Positions 18,134 through 26,318 of a stretch of DNA of 64,000 nucleotides are shown one piece after another. A program made the position numbers and the translations under genes. This stretch comes from Nonlabens agnitus (GTDB taxonomy: Bacteria > Bacteroidota > Bacteroidia > Flavobacteriales > Flavobacteriaceae). The notes below the pieces were generated by a model. It saw only the letters and a list, made by a program, of their open reading frames with translations, ran no database searches and was not told the origin of the DNA. Location of the stretch: the NCBI RefSeq assembly GCF_002994045.1, contig NZ_MQUC01000003.1, forward strand, positions 1,960,501 through 2,024,500, read 5' to 3'. How positions within the stretch are numbered: position 1 is the stretch's first letter; every line of letters starts with the position of its first letter.

Positions 18134-18491
18134 ATTGCTTGGTACTCAACATCACCAGCGTGCAAGCGACCTCAACTTCAATGTCGTTGTTCTCCAGCAT
18201 CTGGTAAAACTCTGGATTTTCAGTACCAGGATTAAAAATGACACGGCTGGGTTTCAAGCTTAAAATATAATCATAGTAAGGCACCTGACGCTGCGGATTC
18301 AAATACAAGGTCACTGTATCGATGTCTGTAAAAGGCACCAGTTCTGTATGAATTTTGACGTCATCTACAATTCCAGATCGTAAGCCTATAGCTACCGTAT
18401 CATTATTGAATTTTCTCAACCGGTAAATGGCAACATTTGAATAACGTTGTTCCTTAAGCGATGCTCCCAACACCAGTGTTTTCTTTGACAT
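18129..18491 (-). CDS. CoA-binding domain protein (YccU-like)
   Basis: A 120-residue single Rossmann domain: KKTLVLGASLKEQRYSNVAIYRL at the N-terminus and SRVIFNPGTENPEFYQML in the middle, with the pattern of the CoA_binding_2 family. Related small proteins bind CoA; their cellular role is unknown. It seems to be followed directly by the small membrane ORF at 17888. Confidence 0.85.
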   Translation of the reverse strand: MSKKTLVLGASLKEQRYSNVAIYRLRKFNNDTVAIGLRSGIVDDVKIHTELVPFTDIDTVTLYLNPQRQVPYYDYILSLKPSRVIFNPGTENPEFYQMLENNDIEVEVACTLVMLSTKQY

Positions 18492-18580
18492 AATTTTAAT
18501 GATCTTACTGTAACAATTGCGTTTATGACTCGTCTATTACGTGAAGGTAGTGATTATCCTTTATTGATTTATTTGATAAG

Positions 18581-18704
18581 TAACTAGGCATGCGTCTGAT
18601 TAACCATGCCTCATGTTAATAACCAAATAACTCATAATTAATGGTTAGTGTTATTATTTGGTTACTAGAAATCCCGAGCTTGCAGGCTCGGGATTTTGTT
18701 TTTT
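18581..18704 (+). other. Structured intergenic region, candidate small RNA
   Basis: Three hairpins in a row on the plus strand: AGGCATG 18586-18592 with CATGCCT 18605-18611; TAACCAAATAA 18620-18630 with TTATTTGGTTA 18654-18664 (11 bp, perfect); then a strong terminator at 18671-18704. No open frame of note precedes the terminator on this strand. This could be a small RNA, or a structured 3' region; transcription is not shown by the sequence alone. Confidence 0.35.
18671..18704 (+). terminator. Strong Rho-independent terminator
   Basis: ATCCCGAGC (18671-18679) pairs with GCTCGGGAT (18686-18694), followed by TTTGTTTTTT on the plus strand. On the minus strand, where the FabH-like gene ends at 18728, the T tract is poor, although it may still serve that gene. 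Confidence 0.75.
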
Positions 18705-18727
18705 AATCGTAATGCTCGTGAGGCTTA

Positions 18728-19735
18728 TTACCACTTTATAACGGCACTACCCCAAGTAAACCCACTACCAAAAGCTGCTAGCACAACCGTATCACCTTCT
18801 TTAATTTTACCTTCTTCCCAGGCTTCAGTAAGCGCAATAGGAATTGATGCTGCCGTGGTATTACCGTATTTCTGGATGTTGTTGTACATCTGGTCGTCGC
18901 TCAATTGGAATTTCTTCTGAATAAACTGAGAGATGCGCAAGTTCGCCTGGTGCGGTATCAGCATATCGATGTCGCTTACTTGCAGGTTGTTTGTTTTTAA
19001 ACCTTCCATGATCACTTCACTAAAACGTACCACGGCATTTTTAAATACAAACTGTCCGTTCATGTATGGATAATATGGAATATCCTCTTGCGGATCATCT
19101 TCAATAATTTGAGGCACCCAGTATTCTGTAGATGGACCTTTTAGTGAAAGTTCCAACGCGTGTTTTCCTTCACTATGAAGGTGCGTCGATAGAATACCAT
19201 GACCTTCTTTTTCTGATCTGGTCAAGATCGCTGCTCCTGCACCATCGCCAAAAATTACACTCACACTTCTACCACGTGTCGTAAAGTCCAGACCACCACT
19301 GTGGTTCTCTGATCCTATTACTAGAACATTCTTGTACATTCCAGTCTTGATAAATTGATCTGCGACAGACAACCCGTAGATAAAACCACTACACTGATTA
19401 CGCACGTCCAGCGCTGGACACGTGTGGATATCCAGCAATTCTTGTACTTGAACACCACAACCAGGAAAATAATAATCTGGAGAAAGTGTGGCAAAAACAA
19501 TCAGATCTACATCATCCTTAGAAATACCAGCTCTTTCCAGGGCAATTTTGGCCGCTTTCACGCCCATGGTTGCCGTACTGTTGTCGTCACCTTTCTGGAT
19601 ATGGCGACGTTCCTTGATACCGGTGCGCTCTTGAATCCACGCATCATTGGTATCCATTATGCTCGCTAGATCGTCATTAGTGACGACATTTTCTGGAACA
19701 TACTTGCCCATTCCGGCAATTCTTGAAGTGTACAT
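18728..19735 (-). CDS. 3-oxoacyl-ACP synthase III family protein (FabH-like)
   Basis: A 335-residue thiolase-fold condensing enzyme. The catalytic triad is visible: Cys115 in NQCSGF, His262 in PHQAN and Asn292 in GNTTAAS; GDGAGAAIL and the C-terminal AFGSGFTWGSAVIKW are also typical. KAS III enzymes start fatty acid synthesis by joining acetyl-CoA and malonyl-ACP; several paralogues in this phylum act in other acyl pathways, so the exact substrate is open. An upstream TTG at 19759 would add eight residues; the ATG at 19735 fits the family (MYTSRIAGMGKYVPE). It is divergent from alkB with a 75-bp gap. Confidence 0.88.
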   Translation of the reverse strand: MYTSRIAGMGKYVPENVVTNDDLASIMDTNDAWIQERTGIKERRHIQKGDDNSTATMGVKAAKIALERAGISKDDVDLIVFATLSPDYYFPGCGVQVQELLDIHTCPALDVRNQCSGFIYGLSVADQFIKTGMYKNVLVIGSENHSGGLDFTTRGRSVSVIFGDGAGAAILTRSEKEGHGILSTHLHSEGKHALELSLKGPSTEYWVPQIIEDDPQEDIPYYPYMNGQFVFKNAVVRFSEVIMEGLKTNNLQVSDIDMLIPHQANLRISQFIQKKFQLSDDQMYNNIQKYGNTTAASIPIALTEAWEEGKIKEGDTVVLAAFGSGFTWGSAVIKW

Positions 19736-19810
19736 ATTGTATTTTTGAATGTCTGGCAAGATACGCCTAGACCCATCATTGCCCTAGAAAACCACTTTAT
19801 TTTAGTATGC

Positions 19811-20422
19811 ATGCATAACAAGTCCAACTCACTTATTGAACTCGAGATTCCTGATGCTCAAGTGTACTATGATGAAGGATTTTTCGCTTTCGCGAAAGCG
19901 AAACAACTTTTCACCACCTTGCAAGAACAAACGCCATGGCGACAAAATAAGATTACCGTTTTTGGCAAGACCTATGACGAGCCACGACTCACGCAACTCT
20001 ATGGTGACGATCAAATGGAATACAGTTACAGTGGCATTACCTTCAAAGCGCTGGAATGGTCGCCATTGCTACAATCAATCAAAGAAGATGTTGAAGCTGC
20101 AACTGGTCATCAATTCAATATTTGCCTGGTCAACCTATACAGAACCGGTGCAGATTCCAACGGCTGGCATGCCGATAATGAACCAGAACTGGGCAAGAAT
20201 CCGGTGATCGCATCTGTAAGTCTAGGACAGGAACGCTTCTTTCACTTGCGCCACAGTGAGAATAAGGAATGGAGGTACAAATTCCCGCTCAAAAATGGTA
20301 GCCTGCTACTCATGGCTGGTGCGACCCAACACACTTACAAACACCAGATTGCCAAAACCAAACGTGATATCCGACCACGTATTAACCTGACCTTTAGAAA
20401 AGTCGTGGATGCCAGTGTTTAA
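19811..20422 (+). CDS. AlkB-like 2-oxoglutarate/Fe(II) dioxygenase
   Basis: A 203-residue oxygenase of the AlkB family, which removes methyl groups from damaged bases by oxidation. The iron ligands are H120 and D122 in GWHADNEPELG, with H178 in TYKHQIAK as the distal His; RPRINLTFR holds the 2-oxoglutarate-binding Arg and a second conserved Arg. ITVFGKTYDEPRLTQLYGD is the nucleotide-recognition lid. The open frame begins at a TTG at 19745, but the ATG at 19811 matches the usual length. AFAKAK at 26-31 is encoded by the palindrome. Confidence 0.9.
   Translation: MHNKSNSLIELEIPDAQVYYDEGFFAFAKAKQLFTTLQEQTPWRQNKITVFGKTYDEPRLTQLYGDDQMEYSYSGITFKALEWSPLLQSIKEDVEAATGHQFNICLVNLYRTGADSNGWHADNEPELGKNPVIASVSLGQERFFHLRHSENKEWRYKFPLKNGSLLLMAGATQHTYKHQIAKTKRDIRPRINLTFRKVVDASV
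19885..19900. repeat. Dispersed 16-bp palindrome CGCTTTCGCGAAAGCG
   Basis: Perfect copy in the alkB-like gene, read as AFAKA; flanks extend the symmetry (TTTTCGC...GCGAAA). Confidence 0.95.
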
Positions 20423-20465
20423 ATTTGTATTGTAATCCAACGGCAGCTGCCACGACTACAACATT

Positions 20466-20762
20466 ATGGCCAGAGCAAAAGAACTTATAGCAGACCTAGA
20501 CGAACGTTCCATCGACCGCATCATTGAAATGGCGTGGGAAGACCGCACACCTTTTAGCGCGATAGAATTCCAATTTGGCGTCACTGAAGCAGAAGTAATC
20601 AAGATCATGCGCGACCAGATGAAGCCCAGTAGCTTTAGAATGTGGCGCGCCAGAGTTCAGGACAGACCTACAAAACATGTGGCACTGCGCGATCCAGAAA
20701 TGGACCGATTTAAATGCAGCCGCCAACGCCATATTACACACAATAAGATTTCTAAGAGGTAG
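20466..20762 (+). CDS. TIGR03643 family (DUF2805) protein
   Basis: A 98-residue basic protein: DERSIDRIIEMAWEDRTPFSAIEFQFGVTEAEVIKIMRDQMKPSSFRMWRARVQDRPTKH. The helix-turn-helix-like centre and the RMWRxRV motif match the TIGR03643 family, whose function is unknown but which often sits beside photolyase or DNA-repair genes. Here it follows the AlkB gene by 43 bp on the same strand, which agrees with a DNA-associated role as inference only. Confidence 0.8.
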   Translation: MARAKELIADLDERSIDRIIEMAWEDRTPFSAIEFQFGVTEAEVIKIMRDQMKPSSFRMWRARVQDRPTKHVALRDPEMDRFKCSRQRHITHNKISKR

Positions 20763-20871
20763 TTTTTCATAGCTTCTCCTCTTTTATCTTTCGATTCACA
20801 TTACATTTATACATTGGCATAGGCATTGCTTTAAGTGATGCATCGTCATGTGCTGTTAAAAATACTCACCA

Positions 20872-21819
20872 ATGAATAAATTAATTCTACTGTTGTTACT
20901 TCCATTTTTTGCCTTAGGGCAAAATGCCTTTAAAATGGACAAGCAGGAAACGACCACCGATCCATCTGTCGTGGACATTAATGAATTTATAAAAGGTACA
21001 CTCTGGACTCCTGAAGGTGCAGATCAAGTTCCATTAGTTATCTTATTTACAGGTAGTGGTCCCAACGATCGCAACGGGAACAGCATGATGACCCGCAATG
21101 ATTCCCACAAGCAATTGGCTAAAGTCCTAATGGAAAATGGAATCGCCACCTATCGCTATGATAAGCGCAGCTTTACACTAGTTAAAGAAAGAAAACCTAC
21201 AGACGACATTAGCTTCAACGATTTTGTAACTGACGCTCAAACTGTCGTGGCTCATTTTGCTAATGACGAGAGATTTTCCAAGATCATTCTGGCTGGTCAC
21301 AGTCAAGGGTCTCTGGTAGCCTTACTATCCATAGATAAAAATGTAGATGGCTTTATATCGCTTGCTGGTGCAGCAGATCCTATTGATCAAATCATAGTCC
21401 AGCAAATTGCGGCCCAAGCGCCTGGACTGGACAAAGAAGCAGCAGCTGTTTTTGCCCAGATGAAAACCCAAGACAGCGTGGTTACTAAAGTCAATCCGTA
21501 CCTTATGTCTGTAGTTGGTCCTGGCATACAACCTTTTATGAAATCGTGGATGGCGTATCATCCTACTGATCTCATCAAAGATGTTGCCGTACCAACCTTG
21601 ATCCTAAATGGAACTAGAGATCGTCAAGTAAGCATCGATCAAGCTGAAAAACTTCATAATGCATTACCAGAATCAAAATTGGTCATCATTGAAGGAATGG
21701 ACCATCTTTTTAAAAAGGTAGGTAACGATGATATTGAGGCCGCCAAGAGCTATACAGATCCCAGTTTCCCATTGCACCCAGAACTGGTTGAGGAGATCTT
21801 AGCTTTTGTCAAGCAATAA
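20872..21819 (+). CDS. Secreted alpha/beta hydrolase
   Basis: A 315-residue exported enzyme. MNKLILLLLLPFFALG is a signal peptide. The fold is shown by LVILFTGSGPNDRNGNSM (oxyanion strand), the nucleophile elbow GHSQGSLVA with its Ser, LILNGTRDRQV carrying the catalytic Asp, and EGMDHLFK with the His. It resembles the YqiA/dienelactone-hydrolase-like esterases of flavobacteria. The substrate is unknown. A weak hairpin (AAGAGG...CCTCTT) lies upstream between it and the preceding gene. Confidence 0.88.
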   Translation: MNKLILLLLLPFFALGQNAFKMDKQETTTDPSVVDINEFIKGTLWTPEGADQVPLVILFTGSGPNDRNGNSMMTRNDSHKQLAKVLMENGIATYRYDKRSFTLVKERKPTDDISFNDFVTDAQTVVAHFANDERFSKIILAGHSQGSLVALLSIDKNVDGFISLAGAADPIDQIIVQQIAAQAPGLDKEAAAVFAQMKTQDSVVTKVNPYLMSVVGPGIQPFMKSWMAYHPTDLIKDVAVPTLILNGTRDRQVSIDQAEKLHNALPESKLVIIEGMDHLFKKVGNDDIEAAKSYTDPSFPLHPELVEEILAFVKQ

Positions 21820-21833
21820 TGTTTTAAAGAGTT

Positions 21834-21849
21834 CGCTTTCGCGAAAGCG
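21834..21849. repeat. Dispersed 16-bp palindrome CGCTTTCGCGAAAGCG
   Basis: Perfect intergenic copy 15 bp after the hydrolase stop codon and 69 bp before the DUF819 gene. Confidence 0.95.
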
Positions 21850-21918
21850 TGCCCCATTACAATTTCTACCTACTTATAGCTGGCTAAAATCGTATTTTTC
21901 CGGTTTAAGCAGATTTTT

Positions 21919-23235
21919 ATGAATTTTCAGGACGCATTAGTGGATACATCACCCATCATTACACAAGACACGATCGTGTTTGGATTATTGATGGCGGCGC
22001 TGGGTTTTGTATTCTACACCTCATCAAAAACAACTGGATTCTGGCAGAAATTCTACAAAGTAGTTCCTGCTCTGTTGATGTTTTATTTGATACCGTCCAT
22101 ATTGAGTTCTACCGGGTTGATTGCCTCAGAATGGAAAACCGTTGAGGACGGACAGCTGGTTGAAAACAGTTCCTCATTGTATTTCATGGCTTCTCGTTAT
22201 CTGTTGCCCGCAGCACTAGTTTTGATGACCCTAAGTATTGACCTAAAAGCTGTTTTCAATTTAGGTCCCAAAGCATTGATCATGTTTCTAACGGGAACTT
22301 TAGGAATCGTTATAGGTGGTCCTATCGCCATATTGATCGTATCTACCTTTAGCCCAGAAACTGTTGGTGGTGCTGGTCCAGATGCCGTCTGGCGTGGATT
22401 GAGTACGATTGCCGGTAGCTGGATAGGTGGTGGCGCTAATCAGGCTGCAATGCTCGAAGTCTATCAATTCAACGATGATCTTTATGGCGGTATGGTGCTC
22501 GTGGACATTGTAGTAGCAAACATCTGGATGGCGATTCTTCTATTGGGAATAGGCTATGCAGCAAGGTTTGATAAATGGACTGGTGCCGATGTGAAATCCA
22601 TTGAAACGCTCAAGAAAAAAATCACTGACTATTCGTTAAGCGTCAAACGCGAGGCCACTTTAACTGATATTATGGTGATGTTGGGTCTAAGTTTCGGAGC
22701 TGTGAGTTTGGCTCATTTTGGAGGCAATTATTTATCGGCCTGGATGGAAGGCATCGATTCCATAAGTAAGAATATTTATTTAAGCTTTTTAACGAGCCAA
22801 TTCTTTTGGTTGATTTCCATAGCCACTATCATAGGAATTATTTTATCCTATACACCCGTAAAGAAATATGAAGGTACAGGCGCATCCAGAATAGGTAGCA
22901 TTTTTATCTACATATTGGTTGCCACCATTGGTGTCAAAATGGACCTGAGACAGATTTTGGAAAACCCTTGGTTGATCTTGGTAGGCTTGATATGGATTTC
23001 CATCCATGCAGGGTTGCTCATACTTGTCGCAAAATTGACCAGATCACCGTATTTCTTTATGGCCGTAGGTAGCCAAGCCAATGTTGGTGGCGCTGCGAGC
23101 GCACCTGTCGTCGCTGCAGAATTTCATCCATCGCTAACGACAGTAGGTGTTCTTCTAGCGGTTTTTGGTTATGTGGTAGGAACCGTTGGTGCTATTTTAT
23201 GTACGATCTTAATGCAAATAGCCGCACCTGCATAA
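21919..23235 (+). CDS. DUF819 family membrane protein
   Basis: A 438-residue integral membrane protein with about ten to eleven hydrophobic segments. GSWIGGGANQAAMLEVY and MAVGSQANVGGAASAPVVAAEFHPSL are repeated Gly-rich half-motifs of the two inverted halves of the DUF819 family, a likely transporter family related to the sodium/bile-acid type folds. Substrate unknown. It starts about 100 bp after the hydrolase and precedes a lipoprotein gene by 43 bp. Confidence 0.85.
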   Translation: MNFQDALVDTSPIITQDTIVFGLLMAALGFVFYTSSKTTGFWQKFYKVVPALLMFYLIPSILSSTGLIASEWKTVEDGQLVENSSSLYFMASRYLLPAALVLMTLSIDLKAVFNLGPKALIMFLTGTLGIVIGGPIAILIVSTFSPETVGGAGPDAVWRGLSTIAGSWIGGGANQAAMLEVYQFNDDLYGGMVLVDIVVANIWMAILLLGIGYAARFDKWTGADVKSIETLKKKITDYSLSVKREATLTDIMVMLGLSFGAVSLAHFGGNYLSAWMEGIDSISKNIYLSFLTSQFFWLISIATIIGIILSYTPVKKYEGTGASRIGSIFIYILVATIGVKMDLRQILENPWLILVGLIWISIHAGLLILVAKLTRSPYFFMAVGSQANVGGAASAPVVAAEFHPSLTTVGVLLAVFGYVVGTVGAILCTILMQIAAPA

Positions 23236-23278
23236 ATTTTAAAAGTTTGCTGCATATTTGCAGCCCTAATTGAAAAGC

Positions 23279-23989
23279 ATGAGATCTACCCTAATTCTAT
23301 TCGTTTCCATTTTGATGTTGAGCTCATGTGAGCCAGAAACCCAAAACAACTTTGTCGTTCAAGGAACCATTGAAGGTTTGAAGGTAGGAACCATAGCATT
23401 ACAAAAGGTTCAAGATTCTACATTAATCACCTTAGACAGCGTTGTTCTAGATGGCCAAAGCGATTATAAGCTTACCTACAGTCTTGAGGAACCCGAGCTT
23501 TTATATCTATATCTTGATGTCAAGGACGGTTCCAAATACGACGACCGCATCGCCTTTTTTGCAGAGGACACCATCATGACTATCAACTCCAATCTCAAGA
23601 ACTATGAAAAAGATGCCGTCATTTCAGGATCCAAAAATCAGGAATTGCTGGAAGCCTTCAAGGCAAACACCTCAAAATTGAATCTCGTTTATACAGATTT
23701 GATGAGACGTAGCATGGAGTTGAGCAAAGTAGAAGATCCTGCGACCGCAGACATTGAGGCGTTGAACACAGAATACGACAAGTATCTTAGAAAACGCATT
23801 TTATATGCCCTTAACTATGCCAGCGTTCACAAGGAAAATGAAGTGGCGCCTTTTATTTTATTGCAGGAAGGCTTTGATGCCAACCCTAAATTGCTGGACA
23901 GCATCTATAATATGATGCCAAAAAAAATTCAGACAAGTTTTTATGGAAAAGGCTTGTCTGAAATGATTCAAAAAGCAAAACTTAATTAG
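23279..23989 (+). CDS. DUF4369 domain lipoprotein
   Basis: A 236-residue lipoprotein: MRSTLILFVSILMLSSCEPE gives a lipobox LSSC. Residues about 28-120 (FVVQGTIEGLKVGTIALQKVQDSTLITLDSVVLDG) match the DUF4369 domain that often precedes thioredoxin-like domains in Bacteroidetes; the thioredoxin part is absent and replaced by a helical C-terminus (LLEAFKANTSKLNLVYTDLM). The role is unknown; an envelope location is likely. A TTG three codons upstream is a possible but less likely start. The end overlaps the convergent small gene by 4 bp. Confidence 0.8.
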   Translation: MRSTLILFVSILMLSSCEPETQNNFVVQGTIEGLKVGTIALQKVQDSTLITLDSVVLDGQSDYKLTYSLEEPELLYLYLDVKDGSKYDDRIAFFAEDTIMTINSNLKNYEKDAVISGSKNQELLEAFKANTSKLNLVYTDLMRRSMELSKVEDPATADIEALNTEYDKYLRKRILYALNYASVHKENEVAPFILLQEGFDANPKLLDSIYNMMPKKIQTSFYGKGLSEMIQKAKLN

Positions 23990-24252
23990 AGTTTATTCAC
24001 TCGTTCAATAAGCTTTTTACCTTCAGTTTCTAAGTCTGCACGCACTTGCTTTAAGTGGGCAGCTCTGTTTTCTACTTTCTTATCATTGACTCTCGCGATC
24101 AATTCGTCAAATGTTTCGATGCTGTCGTCAACGATCTTTTCAGCTTCAGCTTCATTCTTTTCAGGATTTACTGCCTGTGAAATAAGCGCCGCTTCAATAA
24201 TATCTCCTAGAACATAATTGATGTCCTGTTTGAGGTCTCTTATACTTGCCAT
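23986..24252 (-). CDS. Hypothetical helical protein, conserved-looking
   Basis: An 88-residue, charged and almost entirely helical protein (MASIRDLKQDINYVLGDIIEAALISQAV; ETFDELIARVNDKKVENRAAHLKQVRADLETEGKKL). No signal, membrane segment or known motif. It follows manA on the same strand by 39 bp and may be the last gene of the idi-queD-manA unit. Family not recognised with certainty. Confidence 0.75.
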   Translation of the reverse strand: MASIRDLKQDINYVLGDIIEAALISQAVNPEKNEAEAEKIVDDSIETFDELIARVNDKKVENRAAHLKQVRADLETEGKKLIERVNKL

Positions 24253-24291
24253 GGGTTTTCAAATTTGATGCAAAAATACGCAATTATTGTG

Positions 24292-25266
24292 CTATACAGA
24301 CACAACCAATAATTTGCCTTCGCCATGAGGCGTGACGCTTATGTTCTCCACAGCGGCAGGTATCAAATAAGTTTGTACAGATTCAAATACATAGGTTTTT
24401 CCAGCGTGGACCAGCTCGCAGGACGCACCTACATTCATAAGAATCGTGAAGCTGAAACCTGTCGACAGCTCAATGGGGCACGCTTCTTTAAATCGAAGGA
24501 TATCTGTTTTAAAATATATTGTTTTGACTAACTGTTGACGGTCGTATTGATCCTCGTTATAGTGCAATTGATAGTCGCTGGCCTTGCTATAATCTGCAGC
24601 GGCGATCGCTTCTTGAACGTGCAAATCGCGCTGGTTACCATGAGCATCTTCACGACCATAATCGTGGACGCGGTAAGTGATATCGCTGCTTTGCTGTATT
24701 TCGGCTAGCGTGATTCCTGCGCCGATGGCATGTACAAAACCTGGCTTGATCACAAAAGACTCACCTGGTGTAACTTGATGCCTGTTCAATAAATTAAGCA
24801 GTTGATTGGATGTTATCGCTTTCGCGAAAGCGAACTCATCACTAGCTTCTTTAAAACCCAACGTGAGTTGTGCCTCTGGACTTGCATCCATGATGTACCA
24901 CATCTCTGTCTTGCCAAAGCTGTCGTGTTTATTTTGTGCCAGTTGATCGTCTGGATGCAGCTGGATGGATAGGTCCTGCGCGGTATCGATGTATTTGATC
25001 AATAAAGGAAACCTAGAGCCGAATCTTTCAAAAACAGGTTTACCCAGAAGTTCGCTACCATGAAGCTCAAGTAATTCTTTGATTGAAGTGCCGGCAAGTA
25101 CTCCATTCTTTACGATGGAAATAGTATCGTCTACATCGCTTATTTCCCAGCTTTCGCCTAGGTTTGAAATAGCAGGATCAATGGATTTGAGCTCGTTAAG
25201 CTTACTGCCGCCCCATATTTTTTCCTTATAAATGGGCTCAAATATAAGCGGGTACCATTCCATCAT
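24292..25266 (-). CDS. manA: Type I mannose-6-phosphate isomerase
   Basis: A 324-residue class I phosphomannose isomerase, which converts fructose-6-phosphate and mannose-6-phosphate. The cupin zinc ligands are visible in QLHPDD (Gln and His), EMWYIM (Glu) and PGFVHAIGAG (His); YRVHDYGRED is the conserved downstream strand. It supplies GDP-mannose and thus fits the surface-glycan genes elsewhere in the window. It overlaps queD by ATGA. AFAKAI is encoded by the palindrome at 24817-24832. Confidence 0.92.
   Translation of the reverse strand: MMEWYPLIFEPIYKEKIWGGSKLNELKSIDPAISNLGESWEISDVDDTISIVKNGVLAGTSIKELLELHGSELLGKPVFERFGSRFPLLIKYIDTAQDLSIQLHPDDQLAQNKHDSFGKTEMWYIMDASPEAQLTLGFKEASDEFAFAKAITSNQLLNLLNRHQVTPGESFVIKPGFVHAIGAGITLAEIQQSSDITYRVHDYGREDAHGNQRDLHVQEAIAAADYSKASDYQLHYNEDQYDRQQLVKTIYFKTDILRFKEACPIELSTGFSFTILMNVGASCELVHAGKTYVFESVQTYLIPAAVENISVTPHGEGKLLVVSV
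24817..24832. repeat. Dispersed 16-bp palindrome CGCTTTCGCGAAAGCG
   Basis: Perfect copy in manA, read as AFAKA. Confidence 0.95.
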
Positions 25267-25673
25267 TCACCTCTGTAAACCACAAAATTACGTGGTGTCT
25301 CGTACAATTTAACTTCTAGATCGTACTTAGGATCCAACTGCTCTTTTATTTTGTTGTAGATAACGTACGCGATATTTTCTGCCGTAGGATTCAAATTTTT
25401 GAACTCTGCAACTTGCTCGTTGAGATTTTTGTGATCTAGAGCATCCTCTACGTGTTCCTTAATGATGTCCTTGAGAATTTTTAAATCGATCAAAAAACCA
25501 GTTTCAGGATCTACCGTTCCGCTCACACCAACTTCAAGATCGTAGTTATGACCGTGATAATGTGGGTTGCTGCATTTACCAAAAACCTCTAGGTTTTTTT
25601 GATCATCCCAATCCTTGCGGTATAAACGGTGCGCGGCATTGAAATGGGCTTTTCTATAGGCTGTAATTCTCAT
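25263..25673 (-). CDS. queD: 6-carboxytetrahydropterin synthase (QueD/PTPS family)
   Basis: A 136-residue member of the 6-pyruvoyl-tetrahydropterin synthase family. Zinc ligands are H15 in FNAAHR and H40 and H42 in HYHGHNY; C34 in GKCSNPH is the catalytic Cys of QueD-type enzymes; DALDHKNLNE carries the Asp-His pair. The usual product is 6-carboxytetrahydropterin for queuosine. The other queuosine genes are not in the window. Start and stop overlap its neighbours idi and manA by 4 bp each, so the three are translationally coupled. Confidence 0.9.
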   Translation of the reverse strand: MRITAYRKAHFNAAHRLYRKDWDDQKNLEVFGKCSNPHYHGHNYDLEVGVSGTVDPETGFLIDLKILKDIIKEHVEDALDHKNLNEQVAEFKNLNPTAENIAYVIYNKIKEQLDPKYDLEVKLYETPRNFVVYRGE

Positions 25674-26182
25674 GAGATGTGATTATAATATTGATCAAAG
25701 ATGATCTTGAACCACTCGGTATAGATCTCAGGTTGTTGTTCCATATCGGCCTTAATATCACTAGCGGTCATCCATTTCCAGTCTGCCACTTCATGTGGGT
25801 TTAGATTGGGTTCATCATTAAATGTACCTACCATGACATGATCCAGCTCATGTTCTGTCAATCCATTATCAAAGGGTGCAATGTAGATAAAATGGAAAAG
25901 CTCTTTAAGCTCTGTAGTAAAGCCCATTTCTTCCATCAAGCGACGTTTACCAGCAGCTATATTTGATTCTCCTTCACGCTGGTGACTGCAACATGTGTTG
26001 GTCCACAATCCTGGTGAGTGGTATTTTTCATGAGCTCGCTGCTGGAGCATGATTTCGTTCTGGTCATTCACGACAAAAACAGAAAATGCCCTATGCAATA
26101 AAGCCTTTTCATGCGCCTCTATCTTTTCCATGAGCCCTATTTGCTCATCCTTTTCATTAACGAGTATAACTTTTTCTTCCAA
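25670..26182 (-). CDS. idi: Isopentenyl-diphosphate delta-isomerase, type 1
   Basis: A 170-residue Nudix-fold isomerase that interconverts isopentenyl and dimethylallyl diphosphate for isoprenoid synthesis. The active-site Cys is in NTCCSHQREGE, the Nudix-like helix is AAGKRRLMEEMGF, and ELDHVMVG carries the catalytic Glu and metal ligand. First gene of the idi-queD-manA unit. A TATTTTTG element lies 18 bp upstream on the minus strand. Confidence 0.95.
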   Translation of the reverse strand: MEEKVILVNEKDEQIGLMEKIEAHEKALLHRAFSVFVVNDQNEIMLQQRAHEKYHSPGLWTNTCCSHQREGESNIAAGKRRLMEEMGFTTELKELFHFIYIAPFDNGLTEHELDHVMVGTFNDEPNLNPHEVADWKWMTASDIKADMEQQPEIYTEWFKIIFDQYYNHIS

Positions 26183-26199
26183 TGTTTTGCTTTCAGTCT

Positions 26200-26207
26200 C
26201 AAAAATA
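26200..26207 (-). promoter_or_regulatory. Putative -7 element for idi
   Basis: TATTTTTG on the minus strand matches TAnnTTTG, 17 bases before the idi start. The -33 box is weak. Confidence 0.4.
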
Positions 26208-26292
26208 CGAAAGGATCAACTACCAATATGTATCACTTTCCTACCATGTTGTCGAAATTTTGATTGCTCTTTACAAGATCGTGCTTTAAACG

Positions 26293-26300
26293 TATTTTTG
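26293..26300 (+). promoter_or_regulatory. Putative -7 element for prfC
   Basis: TATTTTTG on the plus strand, 18 bases before the prfC ATG, matches TAnnTTTG. A weak TTTA lies 19 bases upstream. It is the divergent partner of the idi element. Confidence 0.4.
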
Positions 26301-26318
26301 CAGACGATTAAATTATCT

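Noticed and set aside
26049-26318. 90-codon N-terminal extension of the prfC frame
   Set aside because: It lies antisense to idi, has no RF3 similarity, and the family N-terminus starts at the ATG at 26319.
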